A stretch of DNA of 64,000 nt, from positions 1 through 64,000 of the forward strand of contig NZ_FXUL01000012.1 of the NCBI RefSeq assembly GCF_900182955.1, in the 5' to 3' direction. Position 1 is the first letter of the stretch, and the number at the start of each line of letters is the position of its first letter. Below, in pieces: positions 1 to 8,521 of this stretch. The notes beneath the pieces were generated by a model. It was given only the letters and a program-made list of their open reading frames with translations. It was not told the origin of the DNA and ran no database searches. The position numbers and the translations under genes were made by a program. The stretch comes from Noviherbaspirillum suwonense (GTDB lineage Bacteria; Pseudomonadota; Gammaproteobacteria; Burkholderiales; Burkholderiaceae_D).

Positions 1-170
1 CTCGAAGGAGATATCGCATGGACCGTGCCAGCCCGCGTGGGCGGTAAAAGCGGCCGAAAACCTGTTATTCCAATATCGAATAGCGGGTTTTGATGCGCTT
101 TAATTACGGTTTGGCGAAGGAGGGTGTCTGCTGACGGCAAACAGTTTTTTAATAACTGTCGGAGGCGGCA
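1..170. other. left edge, no assignable gene
   Basis: Two frames are open from the left edge on the plus strand, closing with TGA at 91-93 and TAA at 101-103. Either could be the last 30 or so codons of a gene outside the window, and neither tail is recognisable. A small dyad, ACAGTT-N7-AACTGT, lies at 141-159 just before a ribosome binding site. Confidence 0.3.
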
Positions 171-257
171 ATGAGTAGCCGCTTTCAACGCTGCCAGAAG
201 CGCGGAGCTAATCCGCTTGAGAGGCTTGCAAGCGGCCTAGTCCTTGGCTATACCTAA
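171..257 (+). CDS. possible 28-residue small protein or leader peptide
   Basis: An ATG at 171 follows a strong GGAGG (161-165) at good spacing and opens a 28-codon frame ending in TAA at 255-257. The peptide is basic in its first half and mildly hydrophobic at the end. It lies about 110 bases before the DUF1059 gene on the same strand, so it could be a leader peptide or an independent small protein. I recognise no family, and the only support is the ribosome binding site. Confidence 0.25.
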   Translation: MSSRFQRCQKRGANPLERLASGLVLGYT

Positions 258-365
258 ATTGCGATCCTGGGAGCCGCCGGTGCTTCGCGTGGCGATGCAC
301 TCCCGCGCCTGGTTGGCAGCGTCACGCAGCCGGCAGCATGTCGAAGACGTTTCGGGGGAATGATC

Positions 366-590
366 ATGACTCGTCAATATATCGATTGCCGCGAATTTCC
401 GAGCGAGATGAATTGCTCGGTGGCCCTGGCAGCCGACACTGCGGAAGAATTACTGGAAGCCGCTGTCCAGCATGCCGTTTCCGTCCACGGGCATGAAGAT
501 ACGTCCGAGTTGCGCAGCCAGCTTCAGCAACTGTTCAAGGCAGGGACACCGCCGCTGGATTATCCGCGCCGTGAACCATCCCATGCGTGA
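366..590 (+). CDS. DUF1059 family small protein
   Basis: A small soluble protein of 74 residues. It begins with a short strand carrying the family's cysteine (YIDCREF) followed by NCSVALAADTAEELLEAAVQHAVSVHG, the layout of DUF1059 proteins, where a C-x-F/C-type strand is followed by an acidic helix and an H(A/V)xxVHG stretch. An ATG at 360 is also possible, but the GGGGGA just before it sits at proper distance only from the ATG at 366. The biochemical role of the family is unknown. It is not obviously in an operon: the next gene is on the other strand and ends 157 bases away. Confidence 0.7.
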   Translation: MTRQYIDCREFPSEMNCSVALAADTAEELLEAAVQHAVSVHGHEDTSELRSQLQQLFKAGTPPLDYPRREPSHA

Positions 591-747
591 CGCTCGGGCG
601 TATCGTGCAAGCCCCGATAGCGCGACGTTGAATGCGCCAGGTTAGCCTCATCATCCGGCGCCGCAGCCGGCGCGTGACCCGCCCGGATGGCGCAGCACCG
701 GGCATGCGAACGATGGTTCGCCCGCATGCCCGCGCTTGCCTGCCGGG

Positions 748-2151
748 CTAGTCCATTGGAAGCACCGGGACAAGCAGCCTGGAAAAGCTGGCAATGCAGG
801 CGAGCGCGGCAAACAGTGCGCCCAGCAGCAGCGCATGGCTTGCGCCGTGGAGGCTGGACAGGCTCAGGCACAGTGCGACGAGCGCAGCGCCGATCGATTG
901 CCCGGTCAGCCGGGAAATGGCAATGATGCCGCTGGCGCCGCCGCTGCGGTGCGGCGGCGCGCTTCCCATGATCGCCTTCAGGTTCGGGGCCTGGAAAAAG
1001 CCGAAGCCGATGCCGCACACCGCCATGCGCCAGCTGATATCGAGCGCGGTGGACTGGAGCGGGAGGAAGTAGAGCGACATCATGCCCGCGGCAAGCACCG
1101 CGAGGCCGATGCCCCCCAGCAGACCGGGCGAGTGCCGGTCGCTCAGCCGTCCCGCGATCGGCGCCATGATGCCGACGAAAACCGCCCAAGGCGTCATCAG
1201 GAAGCCGGTCTCGATCGGGGAACGGTTCAGCACGGATTCGAAATAGAAGGGCAGGGAAACAAACGCCAGGCTCTGGCATGCGAAGGTGCATACGGCTGTG
1301 AGGGACGATAGCGCGAAGGCCGGTCGCCGGAACAGATCGGTCGGCAGGATGGGCGCCTTCTTGCCAGCCTCGTGCCTGAGCAGCAGTACGAAGAACAGGA
1401 CCGCCAGCGCAAGTTCGGCGAGCGTTGCCGGCAGGGGTGCGAGGTGCGCCGCATCGCTCAGCGCCAGGATCAGCAGGCCAAACGCGCCCATCGTGTACAC
1501 GGCCGCCATGACATCGAAGCGCCCACCATGGCGCGCCGTGCGGGGCAGGACGCGCAGGCCCAGTGCGACGGCGATGACGCCCAGCGGCACATTGATGGCG
1601 AACAGCCACGGCCACGACCACACGGACAGGATCATCGATGCCACGGACGGGCCCAGTGCAAAGCCCACGGCGACCACCAGCGCATTGGTGCCAAACCCGC
1701 GACCTCGTAAATGCGCCGGATAGATCACCCGCAGCAGCGCGCCGTTGACGCTCATCAGCGCGCTGGCCCCCAGGCCCTGCAAGAGCCGCGCTGTCACGAG
1801 CGCCGGCAGCGACCCGGAGAGCGCACAGGCAAGCGACGCAGCGGTGAATAATGCAACGCCTGCAATGCACATGCGCCGGTACCCGACAATTTCGCTCAGC
1901 GCGGCCAGAGGCAAGAGCGTTGCCACCATCGCCAGATGATAGATGTTGATGATCCAGACCGATGCCGCGGGTGTGGCATGCAGCTGCTCGGCCATTGCAG
2001 GGAGCGCCGTATTGGCAATGGCCGTGTCGAGCGACGCCATGCCGACGCCGATGCACACGGACAGCATTGCCCATGCGCGTTCACCTGGAGGAAGGCCATC
2101 GGGAGGGTTGGACTTTTCGGGATTGTCTTGTTGTTCTTTGTTTGCTTGCAT
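748..2151 (-). CDS. MFS drug/multidrug exporter, DHA2 (EmrB/QacA-like) family
   Basis: A 467-residue inner-membrane carrier of the major facilitator superfamily. After a hydrophilic N-terminus of about 25 residues come many hydrophobic segments consistent with the 14-helix DHA2 group. The MFS signature between helices 2 and 3 is visible (ALSEIVGYRRM), as is the helix 5 antiporter-like motif region (GFALGPSVASMI). Proteins of this type export drugs, dyes or metabolites by proton antiport. There is no adjacent membrane-fusion (EmrA) gene or TetR/MarR regulator, so the substrate is unknown. Translation starts at the ATG at 2149-2151; the 600 bases before it hold no gene. Confidence 0.8.
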   Translation of the reverse strand: MQANKEQQDNPEKSNPPDGLPPGERAWAMLSVCIGVGMASLDTAIANTALPAMAEQLHATPAASVWIINIYHLAMVATLLPLAALSEIVGYRRMCIAGVALFTAASLACALSGSLPALVTARLLQGLGASALMSVNGALLRVIYPAHLRGRGFGTNALVVAVGFALGPSVASMILSVWSWPWLFAINVPLGVIAVALGLRVLPRTARHGGRFDVMAAVYTMGAFGLLILALSDAAHLAPLPATLAELALAVLFFVLLLRHEAGKKAPILPTDLFRRPAFALSSLTAVCTFACQSLAFVSLPFYFESVLNRSPIETGFLMTPWAVFVGIMAPIAGRLSDRHSPGLLGGIGLAVLAAGMMSLYFLPLQSTALDISWRMAVCGIGFGFFQAPNLKAIMGSAPPHRSGGASGIIAISRLTGQSIGAALVALCLSLSSLHGASHALLLGALFAALACIASFSRLLVPVLPMD

Positions 2152-2784
2152 TCGTTTCGGTTTTAATGGGGCGGCACGAAGGATGGAAGGGATGTTCCCC
2201 GTCTTTCAGGGAAGCTGGTGTATGGCGGTTGGGACAGACAGGGTAATCGTTTTTCAGGAATTCGACCGTTGTCCAGGCAACGGACGTGACGCCCACGGTC
2301 TGATGCATTCGTCACCAAGCCAGATCGACGGCGTCATGCTTCATCATTCCTCGCCGGACGTCCTCGGGACGCCCCTTGAAGTCAGCAGCCAGGCAGCGGG
2401 GTCCGCTCTCTTTTGCGCTGTCATTGAAAACCGCCCGTTGGCCAGCGACCAGGCGTCGGCATGCCGGGTTATTCCAGGCGCATCCGGTCCATGCCTGTCC
2501 CCGCACGACGGCAGGACCAGATCTGCCAGCAAGCCCAAGGATCAGGTTCGTGCAAGCCAATGCAGTGCGCATTTACACCTTGCCCTGCATGGCGCACGTC
2601 AAAGGCAGCAAGGGGAAAAGCGCCCAGGTACTCCAGCCTGAATGGACGTAGCCGGATCCTGGAGAAACGGCCGGAAATCTGGCCCGGACTGGGCCTTGAT
2701 TTAAGGAAGGTGGAGCGAATGCGCTGCCGCTCTGGAGTCTTTGTATTGGAAATTCGGACGACGCCACGGACCTTCCGTTGCGTC
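2152..2784. other. intergenic stretch, nothing recognised
   Basis: 633 bases between the divergently placed start of the DHA2 exporter and the end of the RpiR regulator. Short open frames on both strands have no family resemblance and no convincing ribosome binding sites. It must contain the exporter promoter, which I cannot place with confidence. Confidence 0.4.
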
Positions 2785-3648
2785 CTAAAATTCTTTCAAC
2801 TGCATATGCAGGTCTTCGATCCTCGCCAGGCGTTCCCGGCCCTGAAGGCCGACCAGCCTGATCAACTTCTCGGAAAGCACATGGCACACAGTCATGACGG
2901 CCGTGTGGTTATCCAGGGGGATAGGACTGCTCGTTTCGCATTTAATCGTCCAGTCCGCCTGAATATCCTGTTCACTTGCTGTGTCCGTGATCAGTACGAC
3001 TTTTGCGCCGGACTGCCGTACCGTGGAAACCAGTCCAGCCAGGCCAGGCTGCCGTCGCCTGAGGCCAAAAACGATAAACAGGTCAGCGGGCATCAAGCCG
3101 ACAAGATATTCGCCCAGGGTCTCTCCGGAAGCCGGGAGCAGGTAGACATCGCTGCGAAACTGAATCAATTGCCAGCGCAAGTAAGCGGCGAAGAAATAAT
3201 TATTTCGCTGTCCGAATATTCGGATCTGCCGTGCCCCGGCCAGCTGGCTGCCGATTTCCTCGATGACAATCGGAGAAATGCTTTCGAAGCTTGTCCGGAT
3301 ATTGGTGATACTGGCTTTGATATGGGCTTCAAATGGATCCTGGTCGATGACTTCTTGCGGTTCGCTGCTGCGGTCAAGCAAGAACAGCGGAGAGCCCCAG
3401 GCAATGCCCTCGCGCGCCAGACGCCGCATCTGTTCAAAGCTGTCATAACCCAGGCGTTGCACCAGGCGCGTCATCGTTGCATTGGACACCCCGGCCATGC
3501 GCGCAATCTCGGATGCCGAATAGCTCGCCATCTGACCAGGCGACTGCAGGATCATCTGACCGAGCTTTTTCTCCGCCTTCGGCAATTGGTCCATTACTTT
3601 CTTGATTCGGACCGAGAGGGTGTCAACGGTGGCGGTTTGCCGGGTCAT
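2785..3648 (-). CDS. RpiR/MurR family transcriptional regulator
   Basis: A 287-residue DNA-binding regulator. The N-terminal helix-turn-helix of the RpiR family is clear (KVMDQLPKAEKKLGQMIL, then SASEIARMAGVSNATMTRLV at about residues 40-60), followed by a SIS sugar-isomerase-like domain from about residue 120 (IRIFGQRNNYFFAAYLRWQL, later GAKVVLITDT). SIS domains sense phosphorylated sugars or related metabolites. The frame stays open upstream, but that extension runs through the A+T-rich promoter region, so the ATG at 3646-3648 (MTRQTATVDTLSVR) was chosen. It is divergent from the DctA-type carrier, whose promoter carries inverted repeats that are good candidates for its operator. Confidence 0.85.
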   Translation of the reverse strand: MTRQTATVDTLSVRIKKVMDQLPKAEKKLGQMILQSPGQMASYSASEIARMAGVSNATMTRLVQRLGYDSFEQMRRLAREGIAWGSPLFLLDRSSEPQEVIDQDPFEAHIKASITNIRTSFESISPIVIEEIGSQLAGARQIRIFGQRNNYFFAAYLRWQLIQFRSDVYLLPASGETLGEYLVGLMPADLFIVFGLRRRQPGLAGLVSTVRQSGAKVVLITDTASEQDIQADWTIKCETSSPIPLDNHTAVMTVCHVLSEKLIRLVGLQGRERLARIEDLHMQLKEF

Positions 3649-3703
3649 GGCGAAGGAGCGTGAAGAGTGAAGTTGAAGAATTCTACACGGTGTGACAAAA
3701 GCA

Positions 3704-3732
3704 TTGACAGTGAATGAAAAAAGATTTTCAAT
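3704..3732 (+). promoter_or_regulatory. sigma-70-type promoter of the dctA-like gene with RpiR operator candidate
   Basis: A perfect -35 TTGACA (3704-3709) and a 17-base spacer lead to TTCAAT (3727-3732). The spacer and -10 are covered by a perfect inverted repeat TGAAAA-N4-TTTTCA (3715-3730). A second TGAAAA/TTTTCA pair with a 12-base spacer lies at 3735-3758. A repeat placed across the spacer and -10 would fit repression by the divergent RpiR protein. Confidence 0.55.
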
Positions 3733-3823
3733 GCTGAAAAAAAGAAAAGATATTTTCATCAAGCCAGGATGCGTTAGCCGGCCAAGGTAGCCTCGCCAAC
3801 CCACCATACACATGGAGACCAAA

Positions 3824-5143
3824 ATGCGTTTTTTCCGCTCACTCTTCGGGCAGGTGGTCATTGCCCTGATTGCCGGCATTCTGGTCGGCGTGCTATATCC
3901 CGCTTTCGGCGTCGCCCTCAAGCCGCTTGGCGACGGCTTTATCAAGCTGGTCAAGATGATCATCCCGGTCATCGTGTTCTGCGTCGTGGTGCACGGCATC
4001 TACGGCGCGGGCGAACTGCGGAAGGTCGGCCGGGTGGGTCTGAAGGCCCTGATTTACTTCGAAGTCGTGACCAGCCTGGCCCTCGTGCTGGGCCTGGCGC
4101 TGGCTTACCTGTTTCATCCCGGGACTGGCATGAATATCGACATCAGTACGCTGGACGCCAGCGCCATGGGTGGCTATGTCGACAGTGCGACCAAGGTTCG
4201 CGACGCGGGCTTTGCCGATTTCCTGTTGAAGCTCATTCCCGTCACCGTCATCAGCGCCTTTACTTCGGGCGACGTATTGCAGGTGTTGCTGATCTCGCTG
4301 ATCTTCGGCTGCGCGCTATCGCTGATCGGCGAGAAAGCGGCGCCGGTTGCCGCGCTCATCGACAGCCTGTCCGCCGCCTTCTTCAAGGCGATGGGTTTCA
4401 TCATCCGCCTCGCGCCGCTGGGGGTGCTCGGCGCCATTGCCTTTACGGTAGGCAAATACGGCATCGGCTCGCTCAAGCAGCTCGGGCTGCTGGTCCTGCT
4501 GTTTTATGGTGCGGTCGCATTGTTCGTGGTCGTCATCCTGGGGAGCATCCTGCGTTTCAGTTCCGGGCTCGGCATCTTCCGCTTCATCCGATACCTGCGC
4601 GAGGAACTGCTGGTGGTCCTTGCAACCGCGTCATCCGACAGCGTGCTGCCGCAGATCATGCGCAAGCTGGAAAATATGGGCGTGAAGGACACCACGGTCG
4701 GCCTGGTCATACCGACTGGCTATTCCTTCAATCTTGATGCGTTCTCGATCTACCTGACGCTGGCTGCTGTCTTCATTGCGCAGGCGACCAACACGCCGCT
4801 GGCGATGTCGGACCTGCTGGCGATCCTGGCCGTCGCGCTGATCACGTCCAAGGGCGCACATGGCGTGCCGGGGTCGGCCATCGTGATTTTGGCCGCCACG
4901 CTTTCCGCCATCCCGGCCATCCCGGTCGTCGGGCTGGTGCTCGTGCTATCGATCGACTGGTTCATCGGCATTGCCCGCGCATTAGGCAACCTGCTCGGCA
5001 ACTGCGTGGCGACCGTGGTCGTCGCGGCCTGGGAAAAGGACATCGACATCGAACGTGCCCGCGCCGTGCTGGACGGCGATGCCAGCGTCGGGTGGGCCTA
5101 TGACGAAGAACGTGTCAGGAAGGGAAGGCTATCCCGCGCCTGA
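3824..5143 (+). CDS. dctA: DctA-type dicarboxylate/cation symporter (DAACS family)
   Basis: An inner-membrane sodium- or proton-coupled carrier of 439 residues, the usual length for DctA. It has the family's early helices (LFGQVVIALIAGILVGVLYP, KLVKMIIPVIVFCVVVHGI), the serine-rich reentrant stretch (LATASSDSVLPQIMRKLENMG) and the substrate-site motif PTGYSFNLDAFSIYLTLA. DctA imports succinate, fumarate, malate and sometimes orotate or aspartate. An ATG at 3812 is in frame, but the GGAGA inside those first codons is spaced correctly for the ATG at 3824, so the shorter start is preferred. The divergent RpiR gene is the likely regulator, which is less usual than DctB/DctD control; the exact substrate therefore remains open. 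Confidence 0.85.
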   Translation: MRFFRSLFGQVVIALIAGILVGVLYPAFGVALKPLGDGFIKLVKMIIPVIVFCVVVHGIYGAGELRKVGRVGLKALIYFEVVTSLALVLGLALAYLFHPGTGMNIDISTLDASAMGGYVDSATKVRDAGFADFLLKLIPVTVISAFTSGDVLQVLLISLIFGCALSLIGEKAAPVAALIDSLSAAFFKAMGFIIRLAPLGVLGAIAFTVGKYGIGSLKQLGLLVLLFYGAVALFVVVILGSILRFSSGLGIFRFIRYLREELLVVLATASSDSVLPQIMRKLENMGVKDTTVGLVIPTGYSFNLDAFSIYLTLAAVFIAQATNTPLAMSDLLAILAVALITSKGAHGVPGSAIVILAATLSAIPAIPVVGLVLVLSIDWFIGIARALGNLLGNCVATVVVAAWEKDIDIERARAVLDGDASVGWAYDEERVRKGRLSRA

Positions 5144-5802
5144 AGACAGAGCGTGAACGGCTCGTCGCTTACGCGGATGGCACTTCAGCATAAGCCGTGC
5201 CTGGTTCCACTTCGACGTCTGGCTGGCGTGGGACCAGCAGTTGATCGATGAAGCGCGCAGAGTGCCCGCGTGCTGTGGCCTGTTGCCAGACTGGTGCATC
5301 CAGGGCCATTCCGGAACTGGTGTGACCCCATGCAAAACGTCCAGAAACTCTGGTGCCGGCATGCGGCGACGAGATGCGGGGTCACTCTGCATGTGGCAGC
5401 GACTGACCTCGCAGCGTTCCTGGGCAGTGCCAGACTTCGAGCGGCCAATGTCGTTTGAATCAAGCTATTCCCAGAGTCATTTACTTGTGAGCACGATCGA
5501 AGGGTGATCGGTCTCAAACCCGGGCTGAAGGCACAGGCATAGGCGCGCGTGTAGAGCCGCCTGCACAGGCGATTAACCGGGCGCAGTCGTCATAGGGGAG
5601 GAGTGCTCCTTGAGGAACATGACGACGATGGCGGAAATGCTGCCATTGACGTAGCCGATGCCTTTCCGCGGCAGGAAAGCTCGAACTCCGCTGGCCAGTA
5701 CGTATAATTGCCCTTCGCCGCCATGCCTGCGTGTGATTTGCTTCCTGGTGCCGCCACCTGTCTACCGGGATCAATGCGTCATCCATACGGCGCGCCTTGC
5801 TC
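5144..5802. other. intergenic stretch, no firm gene
   Basis: 659 bases without a supportable gene. On the minus strand a stop-bounded frame of about 60 codons (near 5558-5747) ends with a peptide that looks mildly membrane-like, but it has no start, no ribosome binding site and no recognised family. It may be chance or debris. No terminator is evident after the carrier gene. Confidence 0.35.
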
Positions 5803-6837
5803 ATGAGATCAGCCAGCGAACTACTCGAATTTTTGAAGCGGGCAGGACGGTCGTTGCTATCCCGGCCCCCGGTGCCGGAAACGGCGCCGACCCTGCACAG
5901 CGGCACGCCGGGCAAACGCCGCGCCGGCCGCGTTTCGACCCGGCCATCGCAATTCCTTCACGGCACATTTCAATGCGATGCCGGCAGCCGCGATTACCGC
6001 CTGTTTGTCCCGTCATGCTACGCGGGGCGTCCCCTGCCGTTGATCATCATGTTGCATGGCTGTAAGCAAACGCCAGAAGACTTTGCTGCCGGCACCGCCA
6101 TGAATGAAGCTGCCGAGGCGGCGGGCCTGCTGGTGGCTTACCCGGCGCAAACGAAGGCTGCAAACCGCATGCAGTGCTGGAACTGGTTCCAGGACAAGCA
6201 CCAGCAACGCGGTAAAGGCGAGCCGGCCATCATTGCCGGCATCACGCGCGAGATCATGCAGCAGTATGCAATCGATGCGCACCGGGTATATGTCGCCGGC
6301 CTGTCGGCTGGCGGCTCGATGGCCGTTGTGATGGGGAACACCTATCCCGACCTGTATGCGGCCGTGGGCGTGCATTCCGGCCTGATGTACCGCGGCGCCG
6401 ACAATGCCTACAGCGCGATTTTTGCGATGCAACGTGGCGCCCGTATCAAGCCGACGCCCGCCACGCAGGTTTCCGCGCCTGCAACGCCAACCCTTCCCTG
6501 CATCGTGTTTCATGGCGAGAACGACCGCACGGTCCATCCGGACAATGGCCAGTTAATCATTGCCCACAGCGCACCCAATTCCCTGGAGGGCCATCCGCCG
6601 GCGCAGGTGGAAATCATGGTTCGCCGTGGCCAGGTCGATGGCGGCCATGCCTATACCCAGACAGCCTATCTTGACCAGGAACGCGTCCCGGTAGCAGAAC
6701 ACTGGCTGGTGCACGGCTCGGGCCATGCGTGGTCCGGCGGGCAAGTTCGCGGCAGTTATACCGATGGCAAGGGGCCGGATGCGACTGGGGAAATGCTACG
6801 GTTTTTGTTGAGCCACAGTCATCGATCCGGCCCTTGA
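5803..6837 (+). CDS. PHB-depolymerase-family esterase (LpqC/type 1 catalytic domain)
   Basis: A 344-residue alpha/beta hydrolase of the extracellular PHB-depolymerase catalytic-domain family. Visible elements are the strand before the oxyanion turn (LPLIIMLHGCKQTPEDFA), the nucleophile box GLSAGG (in YVAGLSAGGSMAVVMGNTYP), the aspartate strand (PCIVFHGENDRTVHPDN) and the catalytic histidine region (HGSGHAWSGG). Family members cleave polyhydroxybutyrate oligomers, feruloyl or other aryl esters. No clear signal peptide is present in the first 45 residues, which are basic and proline-rich, so it may be intracellular or use an atypical export route. The ATG at 5803 is preferred over a TTG two codons earlier; its ribosome binding site is weak. 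It appears monocistronic. Confidence 0.75.
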   Translation: MRSASELLEFLKRAGRSLLSRPPVPETAPTLHSGTPGKRRAGRVSTRPSQFLHGTFQCDAGSRDYRLFVPSCYAGRPLPLIIMLHGCKQTPEDFAAGTAMNEAAEAAGLLVAYPAQTKAANRMQCWNWFQDKHQQRGKGEPAIIAGITREIMQQYAIDAHRVYVAGLSAGGSMAVVMGNTYPDLYAAVGVHSGLMYRGADNAYSAIFAMQRGARIKPTPATQVSAPATPTLPCIVFHGENDRTVHPDNGQLIIAHSAPNSLEGHPPAQVEIMVRRGQVDGGHAYTQTAYLDQERVPVAEHWLVHGSGHAWSGGQVRGSYTDGKGPDATGEMLRFLLSHSHRSGP

Positions 6838-7096
6838 ACAAATTCGGTGCTTGCTGGAATTGCTCGGTGGCCTGTACTGCAACCATGTGCAATGTCCGGG
6901 ATTGGCGCCAGGCCGATCTGGTCGGTCAAGGCCCTGGGCAGCATGATGCCCCAGAGCGAGGCAATCCCGGGCGCCGCGATGGGCTTCGCGCCGCGAGCTT
7001 CGGGCTGAATGCACAAGCCCTCCCGACCAAAATGCGAATGTGTTCTAGTGCATCCAGCACCGACCGGGCGCCAGGAGAAACGCCCAGCAAACTCCC
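6838..7096. other. short convergent intergenic stretch
   Basis: 259 bases between the convergent esterase and benK genes. I see no strong terminator hairpin with a T run and no gene. Confidence 0.35.
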
Positions 7097-8476
7097 TCAC
7101 TTCGACGATAGCGCAGAGTTCATTGAAGCCAGGCCTTCGGCGGGGGACGCACCGGTATCGGTGTGGCTCACCGATGCGGCACGCCGATGGTCGATGAAAA
7201 GCACAGCAATCGTCGCAATGACTGCCGGGATGGAAATGGCCATGAAGTTTTGCTCCAGCGGCAGCGCCATGCCGACCAGGGTGCCGATCACGATGGGCGC
7301 CAGGATGGCGCCGCTGCGGCCGACGCCGGAGGCCCAGCCGATCCCGGTCGACCGCACCGCCATCGGGTAGAACTGCCCCGCATATGCATAGGTCACGATC
7401 TGCGTGCCGATGGTCGACGCACCCGCCAGTCCGACCAGCAGGAACAGCAGTCCGGCCGGTACCTTGAAGCCCAGCAGCGTGATGGATACCGCGGCCAGCG
7501 CATACATCCCGACCAGCACATACTTGATGTGAAAGCGGTCCGCGAGCCAGCCGCCGGCGACCGCGCCGATGACGGCGCCGAAATTGAGCACCAGCACGAA
7601 GGTCAGGGCCGAACCCAGGCTGTAGCCGGCGCTGGCCATCAGTTTCGCGAGCCAGGAGCTGAGCGCATACACCATGAACAGGCACATGAAGAAGGCGATC
7701 CAGAACATCACGGTGCTGAAGCCGCGCCCATTCTGGAACAGCTTGCTGATGGGTACGCCTTCGGCCTTGTCTTCGGACGGCAGCGCAAACCGGTCGCCAG
7801 CCTCGGGATGGTAAGCCGGCGACAGCCGCGCAACGATGCGCTTCAGTTCATCCAGCCGGTTCTGCCTGATCAGGAAGGGCATCGATTCCGGCAGGTATTT
7901 CAGCACAAAAGGAATCATCAGCACCGGTAACCCGGCGGCAAGGAAGACCGACGACCAGCCATAGGATTCGATCAGGCCCTTGCCCAGCAAGGCTGCCACC
8001 ATGCCGCCGACCGCGTAGCCGCTGAACATCAGGGTCACCATGGTGGACCTGATTTTCCTGGGCGAATACTCGGTCATCTGCGCCACCACGTTGGGCATCA
8101 CGCCGCCGATGCCCAGGCCGGCCAGGAAACGCATGCCGCTGAACAGGTAGGGGTCGTGCGTCAGTCCCGCCGCGGCGGTGAAGACGCTGAACAGGCCGAT
8201 GCAGATTGCAATTGCCCTGCGCCGGCCGATGCGGTCGGCGATCGTGCCCAGGAAGATGGCGCCGAACATCATGCCAAACAGCGCGGAGCTGACCATGAAG
8301 CCCGCATTCTGCGCAGTCACGCCCATCTCCTTCATGATCGACGGCAGCGCGATGCCGGCCACGGCCAGGTCGTAGCCGTCGCAGACGATGATCAGGGAGC
8401 ACCACAGGAGGATGCCGGCGTGGTAGCGGTTTAGGCTGGCCTCGTCAGACAGCTTGTGCACGTCGATTTGTCGCAT
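7097..8476 (-). CDS. benK: benzoate/aromatic acid:H+ symporter (AAHS family MFS)
   Basis: A 459-residue inner-membrane carrier with about twelve hydrophobic segments. Helix 1 carries the DGYDLAVAG motif whose aspartates are characteristic and important in the aromatic acid:proton symporters PcaK and BenK. The loop after helix 2 has GTIADRIGRRRAI, the MFS signature. It is the last gene of a minus-strand series that begins at catB, 45 bases after the BKACE gene, so import of the aromatic acid is co-expressed with its breakdown. Benzoate is the natural candidate substrate because the rest of the operon degrades benzoate; uptake of related aromatics cannot be excluded. Confidence 0.85.
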   Translation of the reverse strand: MRQIDVHKLSDEASLNRYHAGILLWCSLIIVCDGYDLAVAGIALPSIMKEMGVTAQNAGFMVSSALFGMMFGAIFLGTIADRIGRRRAIAICIGLFSVFTAAAGLTHDPYLFSGMRFLAGLGIGGVMPNVVAQMTEYSPRKIRSTMVTLMFSGYAVGGMVAALLGKGLIESYGWSSVFLAAGLPVLMIPFVLKYLPESMPFLIRQNRLDELKRIVARLSPAYHPEAGDRFALPSEDKAEGVPISKLFQNGRGFSTVMFWIAFFMCLFMVYALSSWLAKLMASAGYSLGSALTFVLVLNFGAVIGAVAGGWLADRFHIKYVLVGMYALAAVSITLLGFKVPAGLLFLLVGLAGASTIGTQIVTYAYAGQFYPMAVRSTGIGWASGVGRSGAILAPIVIGTLVGMALPLEQNFMAISIPAVIATIAVLFIDHRRAASVSHTDTGASPAEGLASMNSALSSK

Positions 8477-8521
8477 GATGTCGTCTCACTCTCTTGATAT
8501 TTGATGCGGGTTTGAAATTCT

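Noticed and set aside
560-2074. 504-codon minus-strand frame in another phase of the DHA2 exporter
   Set aside because: Arg/His/Cys-rich translation without hydrophobic helices; the frame at 748-2151 has the transporter signature.
3649-3999. N-terminal extension of the RpiR regulator
   Set aside because: The frame is open, but the extension crosses the A+T-rich promoter and the dctA start and does not resemble RpiR proteins, which begin shortly before the helix-turn-helix.
5558-5747. Minus-strand stop-bounded frame with a membrane-like tail
   Set aside because: About 60 codons, no start codon with ribosome binding site and no recognised homologue; could not be separated from chance.
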